From Tetrahymena thermophila SB210 (taxonomy: Eukaryota > Ciliophora > Oligohymenophorea > Hymenostomatida > Tetrahymenidae), in contig NW_002476432.1 of the NCBI RefSeq assembly GCF_000189635.1, forward strand, positions 186,001 through 250,000: DNA of 64,000 nt, in the 5' to 3' direction. Of the stretch, positions 51,500 through 63,696 are shown piece after piece. Position 1 is the first letter of the stretch; each line of letters begins with the position of its first letter. The notes under the pieces were generated by a model. The model searched no databases and had not been told where the DNA came from. It was given only the letters and a program-made list of their open reading frames with translations. The position numbers and the translations under genes are program-made.

Positions 51500-52455
51500 A
51501 TATTAAAATTTAATTTCATTTGAAAATACAAAACAAATATTTAACTTTAATATAAGAATTTTTTTATGTTGTTTTTTATTTATATAAATTAGGGAAAGAT
51601 AATATTTAATAGAAATGTAATTTTAAATAAAAAATTATAAAAAAAATATTTCAATTTTATTATTTACCATAGATTCTCTCTTGTTAATTAAGGATTTTTT
51701 TGAGTGATATTTAAAAATTTTTATAAATTCGATTTTATTATTTGTATATTACTAAATAATTGTCTAAATTTAATTACATCGTCTATACTAAATAAAAAAA
51801 GTTTACTCTGGTCTGTTTGCTAAATTCTATAAAAAAATTTTGTATTTTTCTCCTCCAAATTAAATGAAAATACCTTTGAATAGAATTTTCTGAAACTAAG
51901 AGATTTTGAAATTGAAATTAATTCATTCTATTTTAAAATTAATTTTTTTAATTTAGATTACTACAAAATATAAATATATAAGAATTAAGATATTCTTATC
52001 TAGAAAATTCTAATAATTCAACTTTCTATTTTAATATTCCAAAATCAAAATTGGATCAAATATTTTAGTAGGAATTTTTTCAAATTCTATGAGAAAGTGA
52101 ATAAATAAAAATATTTGATAGCGAGCACATTTTTTAAGCTTTAAACGAATTAGATAAACTAGCTTTTATCTTAATATTCTCCAAAAATGAATTTTCTTTA
52201 AGATATTTTTATTATTTAATCATAATTTCATCTTTAAAAAATCATAGCATATTTTTTATATAAAAAAATAATTTAGTATTTCAGAATATAACATAATTAG
52301 TAATATGAAAATCAAATTTAATCTTTTGGATACCACATAATAATCAGAAAGTCAAATTTTTGAAATTCTTATGGCTCTTTATACCCAATTAAAAAATTAA
52401 TTCAAAAAGATTTGTATAATAATTAATAATATCAAAATATTATATTTTTGCTCAA
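51500..52455. repeat. Shorter duplicated spacer between members E and F
   Basis: About 1 kb, half of the other spacers. It matches the right half of the D-E spacer (blocks TCTAAATTTAATTACATCGT near 51752, GCGAGCACATTTTTTAAGCT near 52122, and the leader ATATTATATTTTTGCTCAA). The G-rich and GGACCCTCC blocks are missing. Confidence 0.7.
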
Positions 52456-55383
52456 ATGAGAGACAATAAGCTAAAAGTAGTATTATACACAGTTGGTGGT
52501 GCTGCTGTCTTAGCGGGAACCTACATTTATTTCAAAAGGAGAAATATGACTCTAGAATAGAAATACTCATTGCTTTTTAATTAGTTTTCGTAGCAAATCC
52601 TCTCTTTTAAATAACTCAATTAAAGCAATTTTTAACTTAAATATGATAAACTATTACATTTAGCTATTTAAGAAGAAAATAACAGCAGCAGCAGCAACTA
52701 ACTTACACTTGCAGATTAAATATCTTTTTCAGATGTCGATGCTATTCTAAATTAAGGAGCATGTTCTTAAGAAATTAATGCTGGCGGTTATTATTACGAC
52801 TGTTTTGATTGTAGTCCTGCAAGATAAGAAAATGCTTAAACACTAAATGGTATAGAAATTGATACATCATATCAAATATTATGCGAGGATTGCTTTAAAA
52901 CAGAAGAACACAAAAATCATAAATTTAAAAGAGTAGTACATCCGGGTATTGTAAACGCTTATTGCTAATGTGGAAATGAATCATTAGTAAATAAGAAGTG
53001 TTTTTGCAAGAAACATTAAGGCTTTGATAAAATCAAATAATTATATGACGACTAGCTCTTTAAGCAGCCTAGGCTATGGAAAAGCATTGAAACATTCTTA
53101 ATTGATTCCTTCTACTATTATATTCAAATAGTAAGCGTTTCAATTCAATAAAAACTAGATAAAGTAATTGATGAAAAGACATACAACTAAAATATTTAAG
53201 GTATTAATTACTTCCTTTAGCTCATAATAAATAAAATAAATGAAATTCTTGAACTAAATCCTCCTTCCACTTATCTCATATCAAGCATACTCTTAAAATC
53301 TTTTGAAAAACCTATTTCTTTTAAGATTAAAAAAAATTAACAGCAAAATTATCCTGATAAATACATAAGGTTAATTTAAAAGTAAAAAGAGATTAATCAA
53401 GATTTAACTATTTTGGATTGCCTTTTGCTAAGTTATGAAGTTATATGTCCTAACAGCGACAAATATCTTTCTAAGCTTTTTTATACTCTTGCTTTAGCTG
53501 ATGAAAAATTTGCAACTATTCTTTGTGAAAAATTCTTTAGAATGATTGGATTTATTGCATCAACTTAAAAATCTAAAGATGAGTGGATCTATAAGAGTAA
53601 GCTCCCAACATTCACTCACATTATAATGGAAAATATATATATTTAAAGAACTTTTGACCATATATTAAATACATTAGGAGCTGATATATTTAATATGCTT
53701 GAATATCTCGCATTTTACATACAAAAAAAATTAATTTTTTAATAAGGAGAAGTAAATGAAATTGTTGTTCTATTACCTAATGTAACTTTTGATATGTTTA
53801 AACAAGTTTAATAAATAAAAACTTTGATGTAAAGATATCCAAAGGAATTAGTGAATGCAGTTAATAATTTAAATTAGGCTCTTTTCTTTGGAAACCTTAT
53901 TAATTATTAAAATACTTTATCAGATAAATAACTATTATAGAGTTGGTGTGATAGTTTAGTATTTTTTACTCAATTTGTTAATATTGAAGTTAATAATATT
54001 GATGCTTAAATCTAAGTTTTCTAAGCCTTGAAGCTTATAAACGATGAAGAATTAACCAAAAATATGATATCTATAATGTGTGATAGCTTTAGAGAGCACA
54101 TTTAAAAAATAAGTGATTTAACAGAAGAAAAAGAAAATTTCTATACACTATCAGTTTCTTCATTAACTATTTTGCCTTACCTAGTCGCAATATCTGAAAA
54201 AAAAATGTTTACACAATCTTCCATTTAAAAATTCTTTAATGACTAATTTAGTTTTAAATGTGAAGAAGAAAAAATACATTTTTTCAAATGCTTAAGAAAA
54301 GTTCTTTCAAAATTTATTCTTTTTGAAGCTGATTTATTCAATATAATTTTTTAATGCTTAAGTATGATTGGAATGGAGGAATTAGCTTAGGTAGTAAAGG
54401 AAAGCGTTTTTAATCCAACCTATAAAATATATGATATATTCATATTTGTCCATTCTATAATTCTTTTAGCCGATAATAATAGTAATACCACTACTCAGAA
54501 TAACCCACCTTAAAAACTAATTGAAAAATTACAAAAGCCTTTGTAAAATAATAAACAACTGAATTCAGGTTAATCATTTTACACTTCACAATTAATATAT
54601 TAAATACTTTTAGATTCTACACCTTTTTTAAACTTGTTCTCTAAAACATTCTAATTATTCTTCTCGGAAGTATGTTCTTCAGAAGTTACTCAAATAAAAA
54701 AAATAATCAAAAGTAACGTAGAAGAACTTGTTGTGACTTGTATCAATAAAAATAATCTAGAAAAAATGAACTTGAACGATTTGGAAGAGATTTGCTCTGT
54801 TTTAATTGATGATCAAAATATAGTGAAACTAAATTACAAAGAAGTTTTGGATTAAGATGAAAGTGAATAGTTTATTTTCCTTCGCAAATAATATACCCAA
54901 AAGTTTTATTCTCGCCATCTGTTAAGAAATTAATTTAATGAAGTTTTCAACGATATCAAGAAAGTAGGTCTAAAAAATAGAAAATCAGAAGAGGAGTACA
55001 CATTTGCTGGAAGTGATTTTAGTTTAGAAAAGCTATTTCCATATCAATAAGAAATCTTCAAAAAGATATTTTTGGATGAGGAGTATGTTAGATAAATCAT
55101 CTCAGTTTGTTTAGACTAAACATAATTTATAGTTAAAATATAAGAAAACTTAATACTTTATCTTTTGTTGAAGTTTATTGTTTCTAAAGATCAATCTGAA
55201 ATTATGAGTGAAGAAGAGAAAAAATAAATTGAAAAAATAATCTAAATATTACCTTTGGAAAAACTAAAAGAATAATTTATAGATGAAATTGATTGTTTAA
55301 AACAATAAACTAGTATTGATTTGTTGATAACTGCTGAGAAAATATTAGAAATGTTGAAACAAATAAGTTAAAATGAAAAATGA
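52456..55383 (+). CDS. Membrane-anchored UBR-box protein, family member F
   Basis: Intact intronless frame, 976 codons (975 residues), the longest copy. It starts MRDNKLKVVLYTVGGAA, then LAGTYIYFKRRN; the additional KVV near the start is shared only with E. The UBR box at about residues 103-187 reads GYYYDCFDCSPAR, ILCEDCF, EEHKNHKF, VNAYCQCGNE and KKCFCKKHQG. In this copy the CQCGN motif is followed by Glu, otherwise Gln. The long C-terminal part carries the same helical blocks as C and D (DSTPFLNLFSKTF, LNDLEEICSVL, GSDFSLEKLFPYQ). It is the reference for recognising the insertion in E. No RING or HECT signature. Confidence 0.85.
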
Positions 55384-55808
55384 AAATGAAAATTTAATTC
55401 AATTTGAAAATACTATGCAAGCAAATATTTAACTTTATTTCATCAATTTTTTTATAGAGTTTTTTATTTAAATAAATTAGGAAAATTTTTACATTTGATT
55501 TTCACCATAATATGCTTAAAAAAATTTGGGGGTTGGTGAGAATTAATGAGGAATTACAATGTATTTTAATTTTGTATCTTAATAAATAAAAATTATTTTA
55601 ATTTAATTAGGGTTTACTTAAATTAATTTACAAATAAATAAATACATAAATTTTTACGAAATAGTAATAACAAAGTAAGTGAGTTGAGATAATTATTTTT
55701 TTTAATTTATTTTTATTGGTTGGTTGTATAATTTATATTAATTTTATATAAACAAATTTTTAGTAAATCAATAAATGAAAACGATATAAAGATAAATAAA
55801 TAAATACC
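55384..55808. other. Spacer at the end of the UBR array, with G-rich motif
   Basis: A/T-rich sequence after member F and below the 3' end of the convergent Rab gene. It contains TTTGGGGGTTGGTGAGAATT at about 55525-55544, the inverted counterpart of the C-rich element near 9961-10010. The array spacer similarity ends before this motif. Confidence 0.5.
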
Positions 55809-56423
55809 TCAGCAACATTTTGCATCTTTTTCTTATTTTTTAGATTAAATTACAGGTTTTTGAATTATTTTAAAGTTATTAATTGGAGAAGATGCTTAAA
55901 TTGTTTAGAGTGCTTAACTAGCAATACATTTAAATGCTTCTATGACGTTTGTTCCTTCCAAAGCAGAAGTTTCAAAAAATTTTACTCCATATTTTTGAGC
56001 TAACTCTTCTCCTTCTTAAGTTGAGACCTTTCTTTAATCTTTCATGTCAATTTTAGTAGCTATAATTACTATTTTAACAGATGGATCTGCTCTTTCGCTA
56101 ATTTATTTCATCCAGTCTGCTATATTTTTAAAGGTATTAGGATCTGTTACACTATATGCAAGTATAATACCCATAGAGCCTTTATAGTAATTTTAAGTAA
56201 TAGTTTTAAACCTCTCTTGGCCAGCTGTATCCCAAATTTAAAGTTTAACATGCTTTCCATCTACATCTTCATATTTATGCTCATAATCAATACCAATTGT
56301 AGGTAGATGTATTCTAGTAAAAGATTTTTTGCAGTAATTCACTAAAAAGCAAGTTTTTCCTACTCCTGAATCACCAAGGATAAGTAACTTAATTAATGTA
56401 TCATAGTCTTATTTACTTTACAT
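55809..56423 (-). CDS. Rab-family small GTPase (Rab8/Rab1-like)
   Basis: Single exon, 205 codons (204 residues). P-loop GDSGVGKT (17-24), switch I PTIGIDY (41-47), WDTAGQERF (64-72), a G4 motif ATKID (122-126) and ETSAL (151-155) are all in place; the ending KDAKCC gives a di-cysteine for geranylgeranylation. YYKGSMGIILAYSVTD after switch II is typical of the Rab8/10/13 and Rab1 groups. Such Rabs recruit effectors for vesicle traffic from Golgi to the plasma membrane or cilium. The usual NKxD is TKID, so the guanine-contacting Asn is Thr. Catalytic Gln-69 is present. The paralogue cannot be fixed further from sequence alone. Confidence 0.92.
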
Positions 56424-56731
56424 GATTTAAAACCTTCTGAAAAAATTTCTAATTGATAAAATATGCTATATTCTTTTTATTTTTAATATTTTTTTTTAAT
56501 TATTATTTTTAAGAAAAAATTTTTTAGCTTAATCTCAATTCTTCTACCACTAATCAGGAACAGATAATAATAAATAAATTTATTAACGCATAGAGAAAAA
56601 GATTCTAATTTATGATAGATAAAAAATAGATTTATTTCCTAATAAATAAAGAAATGTTTAATTTACTATTAACTAATTTATTGCAGTTAGCTCTCTATTT
56701 ATTAACAATATTACATACAAAACTACAAAAT

Positions 56732-57330
56732 TCATTGTTTTTAGTCTTATTTTCTCTTTTAAATCTGTTAAATTGAATCTAGAAATTTGTCTTTTCTTTT
56801 CTAATTACAAACATATTCAACTTGTTTACTAATTTAATTTCTTATTGATTTTGTCGAAAGCTGATTTTGAAAATTCTGATTAAATTCACTATCTATTTAT
56901 TTCAAATTATTTCTGTGTTTCTCTAATTTTTATTAATTTAAATTATCTCTGCGCTTAATTAATTTTTCTATATCAACAGAAAAAGGATATGTTATAAAAA
57001 TAGGTTTTTCTACTAATTTATAAACTCTATCTGCATTATTTTTTATATTTGAAAGACACTTTTAGAAAACTCTAACTTGAAAGAAAAATGAAAAGAAAAT
57101 AAACACTTAAATTGAAAATCCAATTAAAATAAACAAATAAGTAGTTTCTAATAATTTAATATGACCCTTAATTATTCATAATGATTATTAGCTTAGATAA
57201 AACCAATAAAAATATTTAGAGAAATGCGAAAAAATGCTTTGAAACTTTTCTCCAACCTTTCAGAAAAATTAAAAGACTCAAAAAATATATCATAAAAATG
57301 AAAAATTTATAGTAAATGTATTGATTTTAA
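56732..57330 (-). pseudogene. Membrane protein fragment, possibly broken or with unresolved introns
   Basis: On the minus strand a frame ending in TGA at 56734-56732 encodes about 147 residues: a hydrophobic segment (TTYLFILIGFSIQVFIFFSF), then a soluble part with RVFQKCLSNIKNNADRVYK, PIFITYPFSVDIEKLI and a charged, Gln-rich helical tail. This looks like real protein, but the frame has no ATG and is closed upstream by TGA. Just upstream, another phase reads FFESFNFSERLEKSFKAFF and ANNHYEQ, which could be the preceding part of the same protein. I could not find a GT...AG intron joining them. Either a frameshift has killed the gene, or the assembly has an error, or an intron was missed. Family not recognised. 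Confidence 0.4.
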
Positions 57331-59311
57331 GTTAAAAGCGTCTATTTTTAATTAAAAATATTATTTATTTTAATATATTATATAAAGTTAAACTTGTTTT
57401 TTTGGATTTCACAAAAAATTAATTAGATGAGCAATTTGAAATAGAAAGAAACAATTATTTGCTTTAAAAAAGGATGTTTTATTTTTAATCTTAAACTTTG
57501 AAGTTATTTTTTTAAATATTTAAAAAAATATTCATATCTTATTATTAGAATGTTTTTAAATAAAAACTAGTTTATTTATGATAGATAAGCTAAAGAATTT
57601 AAAATATCATTTTCAAAAGTACCAATTAAGGAGTTAATATAGAAGTTTTTTAACATCTCAAATAGACAAATTCTTTAAAAGCATTAAATTACTTCTACCA
57701 ACAACTTCAATTAATAAAGTTTATTATCAATTCAATCAAAGAAGTTTTAATTTATCAAGCTTCTTTTCAAAATGCTTCTTTGATAAAATATTTATCATTT
57801 GAGTTAAGGTTTTTAATTAAATCAAAAATATTTTATATATATAACCAATTGATATTAATAAATATCGATTTTATTTACAAGCCAGCCAAAATTTTTTATA
57901 AGAAAAGATAAAGTCTTTTTCTAAAAATGTTTATTTTATTTTTGAAATATTTTTTAGAGTTTTGTTTCCTAAAGTTGTCATTATAATAAATTAAATGACT
58001 GTAAATAATTAATTTTAATTCTTATATAGTCAATAATTTCTTACTTTTCTATTATTAAAATATATTCACTAAGAATATTTCTAAAACTATGAAATTTTTT
58101 TACTTATATATCTATTAGAATTGAATGTTAACTTTTAAATAAAAAGCAAAATTTAGTGTTTAGGAAATTCAGTTGATACTATGTAAATCTATCTGTGTAG
58201 TGTTTTCATAGTTTTGTGTTAGTTATATTAAAAGTTTTTTATATTAAGTAGGATAGTTTTAAATATTTTTGACAGCTTTACTCTACTATTTAAGGCATTT
58301 TAATGAATATTTAGAATTATAAAATAGAAAGTTTTTTGGAAGATTGAATGAAATCATAATTTATTATCCATAATTCGTGTTTATTTTTTATAATATTTCC
58401 ATAGTTATTCATTTCAAAAATAGGATATTTAAAGAAAGCTCAACCTTTTTGAATATTTTAATAGTTTAATTTATTTTTAGAAAAATAAAGACAATTGCTG
58501 TATAAAACTTTTATAATAATTTTTAATTGTTAATAAGATTTTTAATATTCAGGTAAACCTTAATATTATCTAAAAAATAATATTATAATAAATAAATAAT
58601 ACATTTAAATATTAATATTTATCAACTTTTCCTTTCTTTTAATTTTTTTATATTAGATAAATACTTTTAAGTAATAGAATAAATTGTAAACCAAAAAAAG
58701 TTAGTGGTCCATAATCTTGATTAAACTATAAAATATTAGAATTCAAAACCTTCAAAAATAAAATAATGTGTAAGTTAAAATATTTGTAGATCATAAAAGA
58801 ATAAACAAATGATTAAATTTACGCAATAAGTGCTTTGTTTATTTATTATTTGTAGTAAAATATAGTGTGAATAAAGAAATTTTTATTAGCAAAACAAGTA
58901 ACAAACAAACAAACAATCAACCAATCCTATTGAAATTCTTCTATATATAAATGAATGAAAATAAATGTATGTAAATAGTTTAAATTTGAAATATTTTGCT
59001 CTATTAATGAGAAATGTAATAACTAATCAGACTTTTGATATTATTATTGATGATTTTTTCATTTACCTAATGAACATTGCTTGCAGAATTAGATCATATA
59101 GTATTAATAATTAATTAGTTAGTTTGTTAGTAAAAATGATTGATGTCATTCTTAGATTTATTTATTTATTTATTAACATATACATGCTCTTTCTTTTTGA
59201 TTTTCTATTTAAAAAAGTAATAAGTATTAGTAGTAAATTAACAATACAAAGTTATTTGTTTGTATATCAAAAATTAAAGAAAAAATAGTCTAAAATATTA
59301 ATAAAGTAAAT
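57331..59311. other. AT-rich intergenic spacer
   Basis: About 2 kb without a coding-like frame on either strand. There is an ACAA repeat near 58894-58915. Nothing else is seen. Confidence 0.5.
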
Positions 59312-59608
59312 ATGTAAAAATTTTAGTGTTTTCTATTAATTTTTATCTTTTTACTGATAAATTCATGCAGCGCTTCATGGGAATGCATAACTCAATACGG
59401 CTGCTCAGTTTAGTATAATAAAGCTAAGCAAATGAGACCTACTATAGTTCAATACTGCAACAAATAGTGCAAAGCTGGAACTAATAAATTTACTGATGGA
59501 TAATATCTGGATTGCCTTTAAACAGTTGGCTTTGAATATGTAGAAATAAGAAACTTAATGTTTTGCGATGTCAATAGATGCGCTTCTGTCAAAGAAGAAG
59601 AATAATGA
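59312..59608 (+). CDS. Small secreted cysteine-rich protein
   Basis: 99 codons (98 residues). A classical signal peptide (MQKFQCFLLIFIFLLINSCS, cleavage near residues 18-21) is followed by a polar mature part of about 78 residues with Cys at 19, 25, 31, 49, 53, 68, 85 and 90, an even number that fits four disulphides if cleavage lies before Cys19. The sequence contains WECITQYGC, QYCNKQCKAG, LDCLQ and MFCDVNRCASV. No transmembrane span or known domain was recognised; small disulphide-rich secreted proteins in ciliates include mating pheromones and mucocyst or surface components, but there is no specific evidence for any of these. GC rises exactly over the frame. An antisense frame overlaps it (see findings). 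Confidence 0.6.
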
Positions 59609-61300
59609 AAGCTAACAAATTAATTTATCAAATTTTATTATATTAAAGTCCTTTAAAAAAACTAACTCATTTATAAAGTTGCTCATTGACTGACTACCTT
59701 CTTTATTAATTAAAAATTGCCTTGTATTATTTACTAAAAATGTACTAAGAAGATCAAAATTATATGTGATTACACATAATAATAAAAATAAGACAAATCG
59801 TTTGTCTTTTATAAATAATATCATTAAAATACTTGAATTCATAAAAATAAATATGTATGATTGATTATATTACTGTTTCTACTTATAAGACTAATTTTAA
59901 CTATTTTTAGTAAATAATTGTTATCATAAGGCCATTTAATTAATTTTAATTAATTCCTAACTATAAATTGCTTACTTTAAAGTAAAGTAAAGTAAATTAT
60001 ATTTTTGATTTTTCCATTTATCATTAATTTGAAATACTTTGCGAACCCACCTTTAATCATTTTAAGAAATCACAATTTGATAATTTGTCATAAACCTAAA
60101 TTCTTTTACTTTAAATTTAATATTAATATTACTACAATCATATCTTTCAAAATCAATTCGAGTGCTTATTAAAAGTTAATTCAATTATCAAAACAAAAAA
60201 TATTATGCAACTTTCTTTTTAGTAAAAAATAATTTTGAATTTCAATTAATAATAAAATAGTAGTAAAAAAAGAAAAAAGCAATTAATAAATAACTTTAAA
60301 ATATTTAAGAGTAAGTATTCTATTATGGATGTTTTTCTACGATAATTTAATTTATTTAAAAATAATAAGTGATATTTTATAATTTCACTTGAATAAATAA
60401 AACTAATTAACATTAAAAAACTAATTTAAAAAAAAAAAAAATCTTAATTATGTTGTTTGAAACAAAATTTAGTGAATATTTTATTTTGTTATCAAAAGAT
60501 TTATAAATTTAAAATTACTTCTCACAAAACCTGAACTCAAAAATTGAATTTAAAAAAATAACATGATAATATTTAGAATACTTGAATAAATTAATCAACA
60601 AGCAAAATTTAATTTCAAAGTTATTCTACCTATATATATTTACAGATTTACATTCATTTTTATGAAAAAGAGGGTAGTTTTTATAAAAATTTTGTTAAAT
60701 CTATAATAAAAAAACAATTATCTAAAAAAGTGGATTTTAAGTAATTATTTTTAAAAACTTACTACCTCCTCTTTTCAAAAAGTTTGTTTCATTTAGGTCA
60801 AAAAAATATTATTTATTATGTACCAAGAAAGAATTAATCAATTTATTTAATAAATACAATTTTTTGAAAAGCAATCATTTTTAATTAATATTCTTTACCA
60901 TTAAAAAAAAAATACTTAATCAATAAAAAGCGATTTAAACTAATTAATGCATTTGTTTACTACTCTACATTAAAATAGATTTAAATAAAAATATAGTTAT
61001 GAATCAAATTACGATTGATTATCGCTTGTTAATAATACTGTTTATTTTTATATCATTTTAGATTTAGTTTTAAAAAAATCTAATTTGTTAATTTAAAGTT
61101 TTTCTTGTTTAATGGATTCAAGTAGTTTAACCTAAATTAAATAGATATTTAGATTTAAAATTTATATATAACTAACACGTAATTGTTACAATTAAATGTA
61201 TAGTTTTATTAAAAATAAATTTAAAGATGAATCAAAATTAATTTATTTTAAGGGATCGCTAAAATTTTAATAGTTATTAATAATTAATAATAATTTATTT
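59609..61300. other. AT-rich intergenic spacer
   Basis: About 1.7 kb of A/T-rich sequence. The part up to 59842 belongs to a minus-strand open frame antisense to the secreted-protein gene; the rest shows no gene, only a 15-A run near 60428. Confidence 0.5.
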
Positions 61301-61309
61301 TGTTACTTT

Positions 61310-61683
61310 AAGATTGTTGGTTGATTTGTGGATATAGCTCATTTCTAATTTTGGCTTTGTATAAATTGGTTATAGCTGATGAAAATAATTTAGAAATGAT
61401 GAAATTTGCAGGAGATGGAAGGAATTATTAAGATTCTACTTACTTTGAATACAAATTATATTTGGACATAACGTGTGTTGATGAAATTAAATTGGTATTA
61501 ATTGGGATCTAATAGGTTTTAGAAATTAATGCAGATTTTTAGAGATATTTTTAAGTAAACATCATCTATTACTAATTTAATGCTTTCTTTATTAATTTCA
61601 TGATTTTTGATGCAGCAAGCAGATCTGTTAAGTTTAAAGAGCCCCTTATAAAGAAAATTTTACTTGACTTGTCAAAAAATTGA
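61310..61683 (+). CDS. Orphan open frame, hypothetical protein or gene fragment
   Basis: A frame ending in TGA (61681-61683) is open from about 61310; the first in-frame ATG is at 61396 (96 codons). It reads CWLICGYSSFLILALYKLV, then FAGDGRNYQDSTYFEY, TCVDEIKLVLIGIQQVLEI and ends KKILLDLSKN. The DEIKLVLIGIQQVLEI stretch resembles the helices of an importin-alpha type armadillo repeat, but the likeness is weak and covers one repeat only. The composition is protein-like rather than random. It may be the last exon of a gene whose earlier exons are not visible, or a remnant. Confidence 0.35.
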
Positions 61684-61796
61684 TTGATAACTTAATTAAA
61701 AAAAAGTAAATAAAAATTATTATAAAAGAAAGATAAATTTAGAAAGAAGAATAATTAAATATATTTATTAGTTTATTTGTTTATATTAGCAAGAAG

Positions 61797-63696
61797 ATGG
61801 CTTAAAATCCTTTCGCAGTTAAAAAAAAGAGTAAATTTTACCTAAAAATTGCTTCATTTTTTATTTCACTGAATTCAAATATTAAAAAAATATAATTGCA
61901 TTGATTTTCTTTTTAAAGGTCCATTTTAGCATGTTTTTCAGATTTTAAAGCAACACGATCATAGCTTTAATTTATATTCAATTATTATTTATGTAAAAAT
62001 AGACTAAGTTGCATTCAAGAATCCATTCGGAATAAAAAATCCTATCCAAAGCGGACAAACAGATGGTATTTATAACCCTTAAGATGGTGGTTGGGGAGAT
62101 ACAGTTTAAGCTGAAGGAGTAGATGATATACAATAGTTTGATAGTTAGAATGCTTTTGAAGTTAGTTAAGGAATCCCTAATAATGGTTTCAGCAACACTT
62201 TTTAATAGCCTGCTAAACCAGCTGTGCCAAACCCAGTTAACTAAAAGAATATTGCTAAAAAAAATCCCTTTCCTTAAAAGCCCTAAAACGCAGGAAATCC
62301 TTTTGCTTTTAACCCAAATGCACAACCTAAAGGATAAGAAGATTTATAATTTGATAACTCAAGCAGTTTAGACTTTTAATTCAATATGGTAGAAAATACA
62401 GTTACCAAATAAAATTCAAATTAATAGGGATAACAATAACCTAAGAGGTTTGATCCCAACTAAGCCTAATAGCAATAGCAATAATATCAATAATAGTAGT
62501 ATCAATAATAGTTAGGTTATTCAAATTTAGGTTTTGATCCTAACAATGTAGATCCTGATAATGAACCACCACTTCTAGTTGGTAATAAATTTAAATTTTT
62601 TTGGTTATAGCTCATTTTTGATAGCATAAAATGCATTTTTTACAGCGAAATTTACAAAATTAGGATCTTGAATTTATTTCCAATTTTCATTTTATAAAAA
62701 TTTAAAATGAATTCAAAAAAATTTAAAAAATTTATATTATACTCTTCTTTTATTTATAGAATTAGTTTTAATACATTTTTATATATAAATTTAAAGAATT
62801 GGGTGTAGACTTAAATAGCATTAAAATTAGAACTTTATCAGTCCTTAAGTTTTAAAAGTGCGATATTTAATTCTTAGAAGACCCTGATATGTCTGGACCT
62901 ATCATCCTTGGATTCATCTTTGGTTTTCTCTTGTTGTTGGTATGAAAATTTATTGATTATACAACTTATTTATTTATTAATTTAGTTAGTTAGTTGTATA
63001 TAAATAAATGATATTGGTTTCAAAATGTATAAAAAGCTAAATAATTTAAATTGAAATATAAATTAAGCAAGCAACCAATCAACTAAATAATATTTTTTTA
63101 AAATAAAGAGTGGTAAAATGCAATTTGGATATGTCTATGGATTCGGAATCAGTGGTACTCTAGCTATATACTGCATAATGAACTTTTTGAGCATGGTAAA
63201 TTAATATATAATAAAATAGCTTAATAAATAAATTATTTAAACATAAACTTATATTAAAAAAGCATAGAGAAATTCCATTATATAATACATTGAGCATTCT
63301 TGGTTATTGCCTCATGCCAGTTATAATCTTATCCTTCTTTAATGTATTTATAAGTTTAAGGTAAAAAATATATTTATGATTGATCATTCAAAGATTTTAT
63401 AATATAGATTATAAGAAAATAAATTTTATTGAATTAAAATAAATAACTAAATAAAAACAAAGAAAGAAAGAAATGATATTTTAATAATTATTTGTGCCAT
63501 ATTTTTCTTAATATTATATTTAATAATATAAAGATTCTCTATAGGTTATGTATTCGCTCTTTTGAGTATCTTGTGGTCTACTTATGCTGCTACTAATTTT
63601 TTCAATGAACTTATCCACTAAGAACATCAAAAATATTTAGTTGCCTACCCTGTTTTCCTATTTTACAGCATTTTTGTCTTGCTTACTATCTTTTGA
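61797..63696 (+). CDS. YIP1: Yip1/YIPF5-family Golgi membrane protein, six exons
   Basis: Multi-pass protein of ER-Golgi vesicles that binds Rab GTPases of the Ypt1/Rab1 group and Yif1. Exons: 61797-61830, 62003-62581, 62797-62939, 63109-63195, 63263-63360, 63534-63696; 368 codons in one frame (367 residues). The first half is a soluble, Gln/Asn/Pro-rich region with NPF motifs (AQNPFAV, FKNPFG, KKNPFPQ, AGNPFAFNP) that may bind EH-domain coat partners. The second half follows YIPF5 closely: EPPLLVELGVDL, MSGPIILGFIFGFLLLLSGK, QFGYVYGFGISG, NFLSMKHREIPLY, LGYCLMPVIIL and VAYPVFLFYSIFVLL, forming five membrane spans. Every junction restores conserved residues. Introns are 67-215 bp and start GTAA or GTATGA. 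Confidence 0.92.

Noticed and set aside
61978..62371. Frames on both strands inside YIP1 exon 2
   Set aside because: They are shadows of the exon, whose frame is fixed by the NPF motifs and by the splice junctions to the conserved membrane domain.
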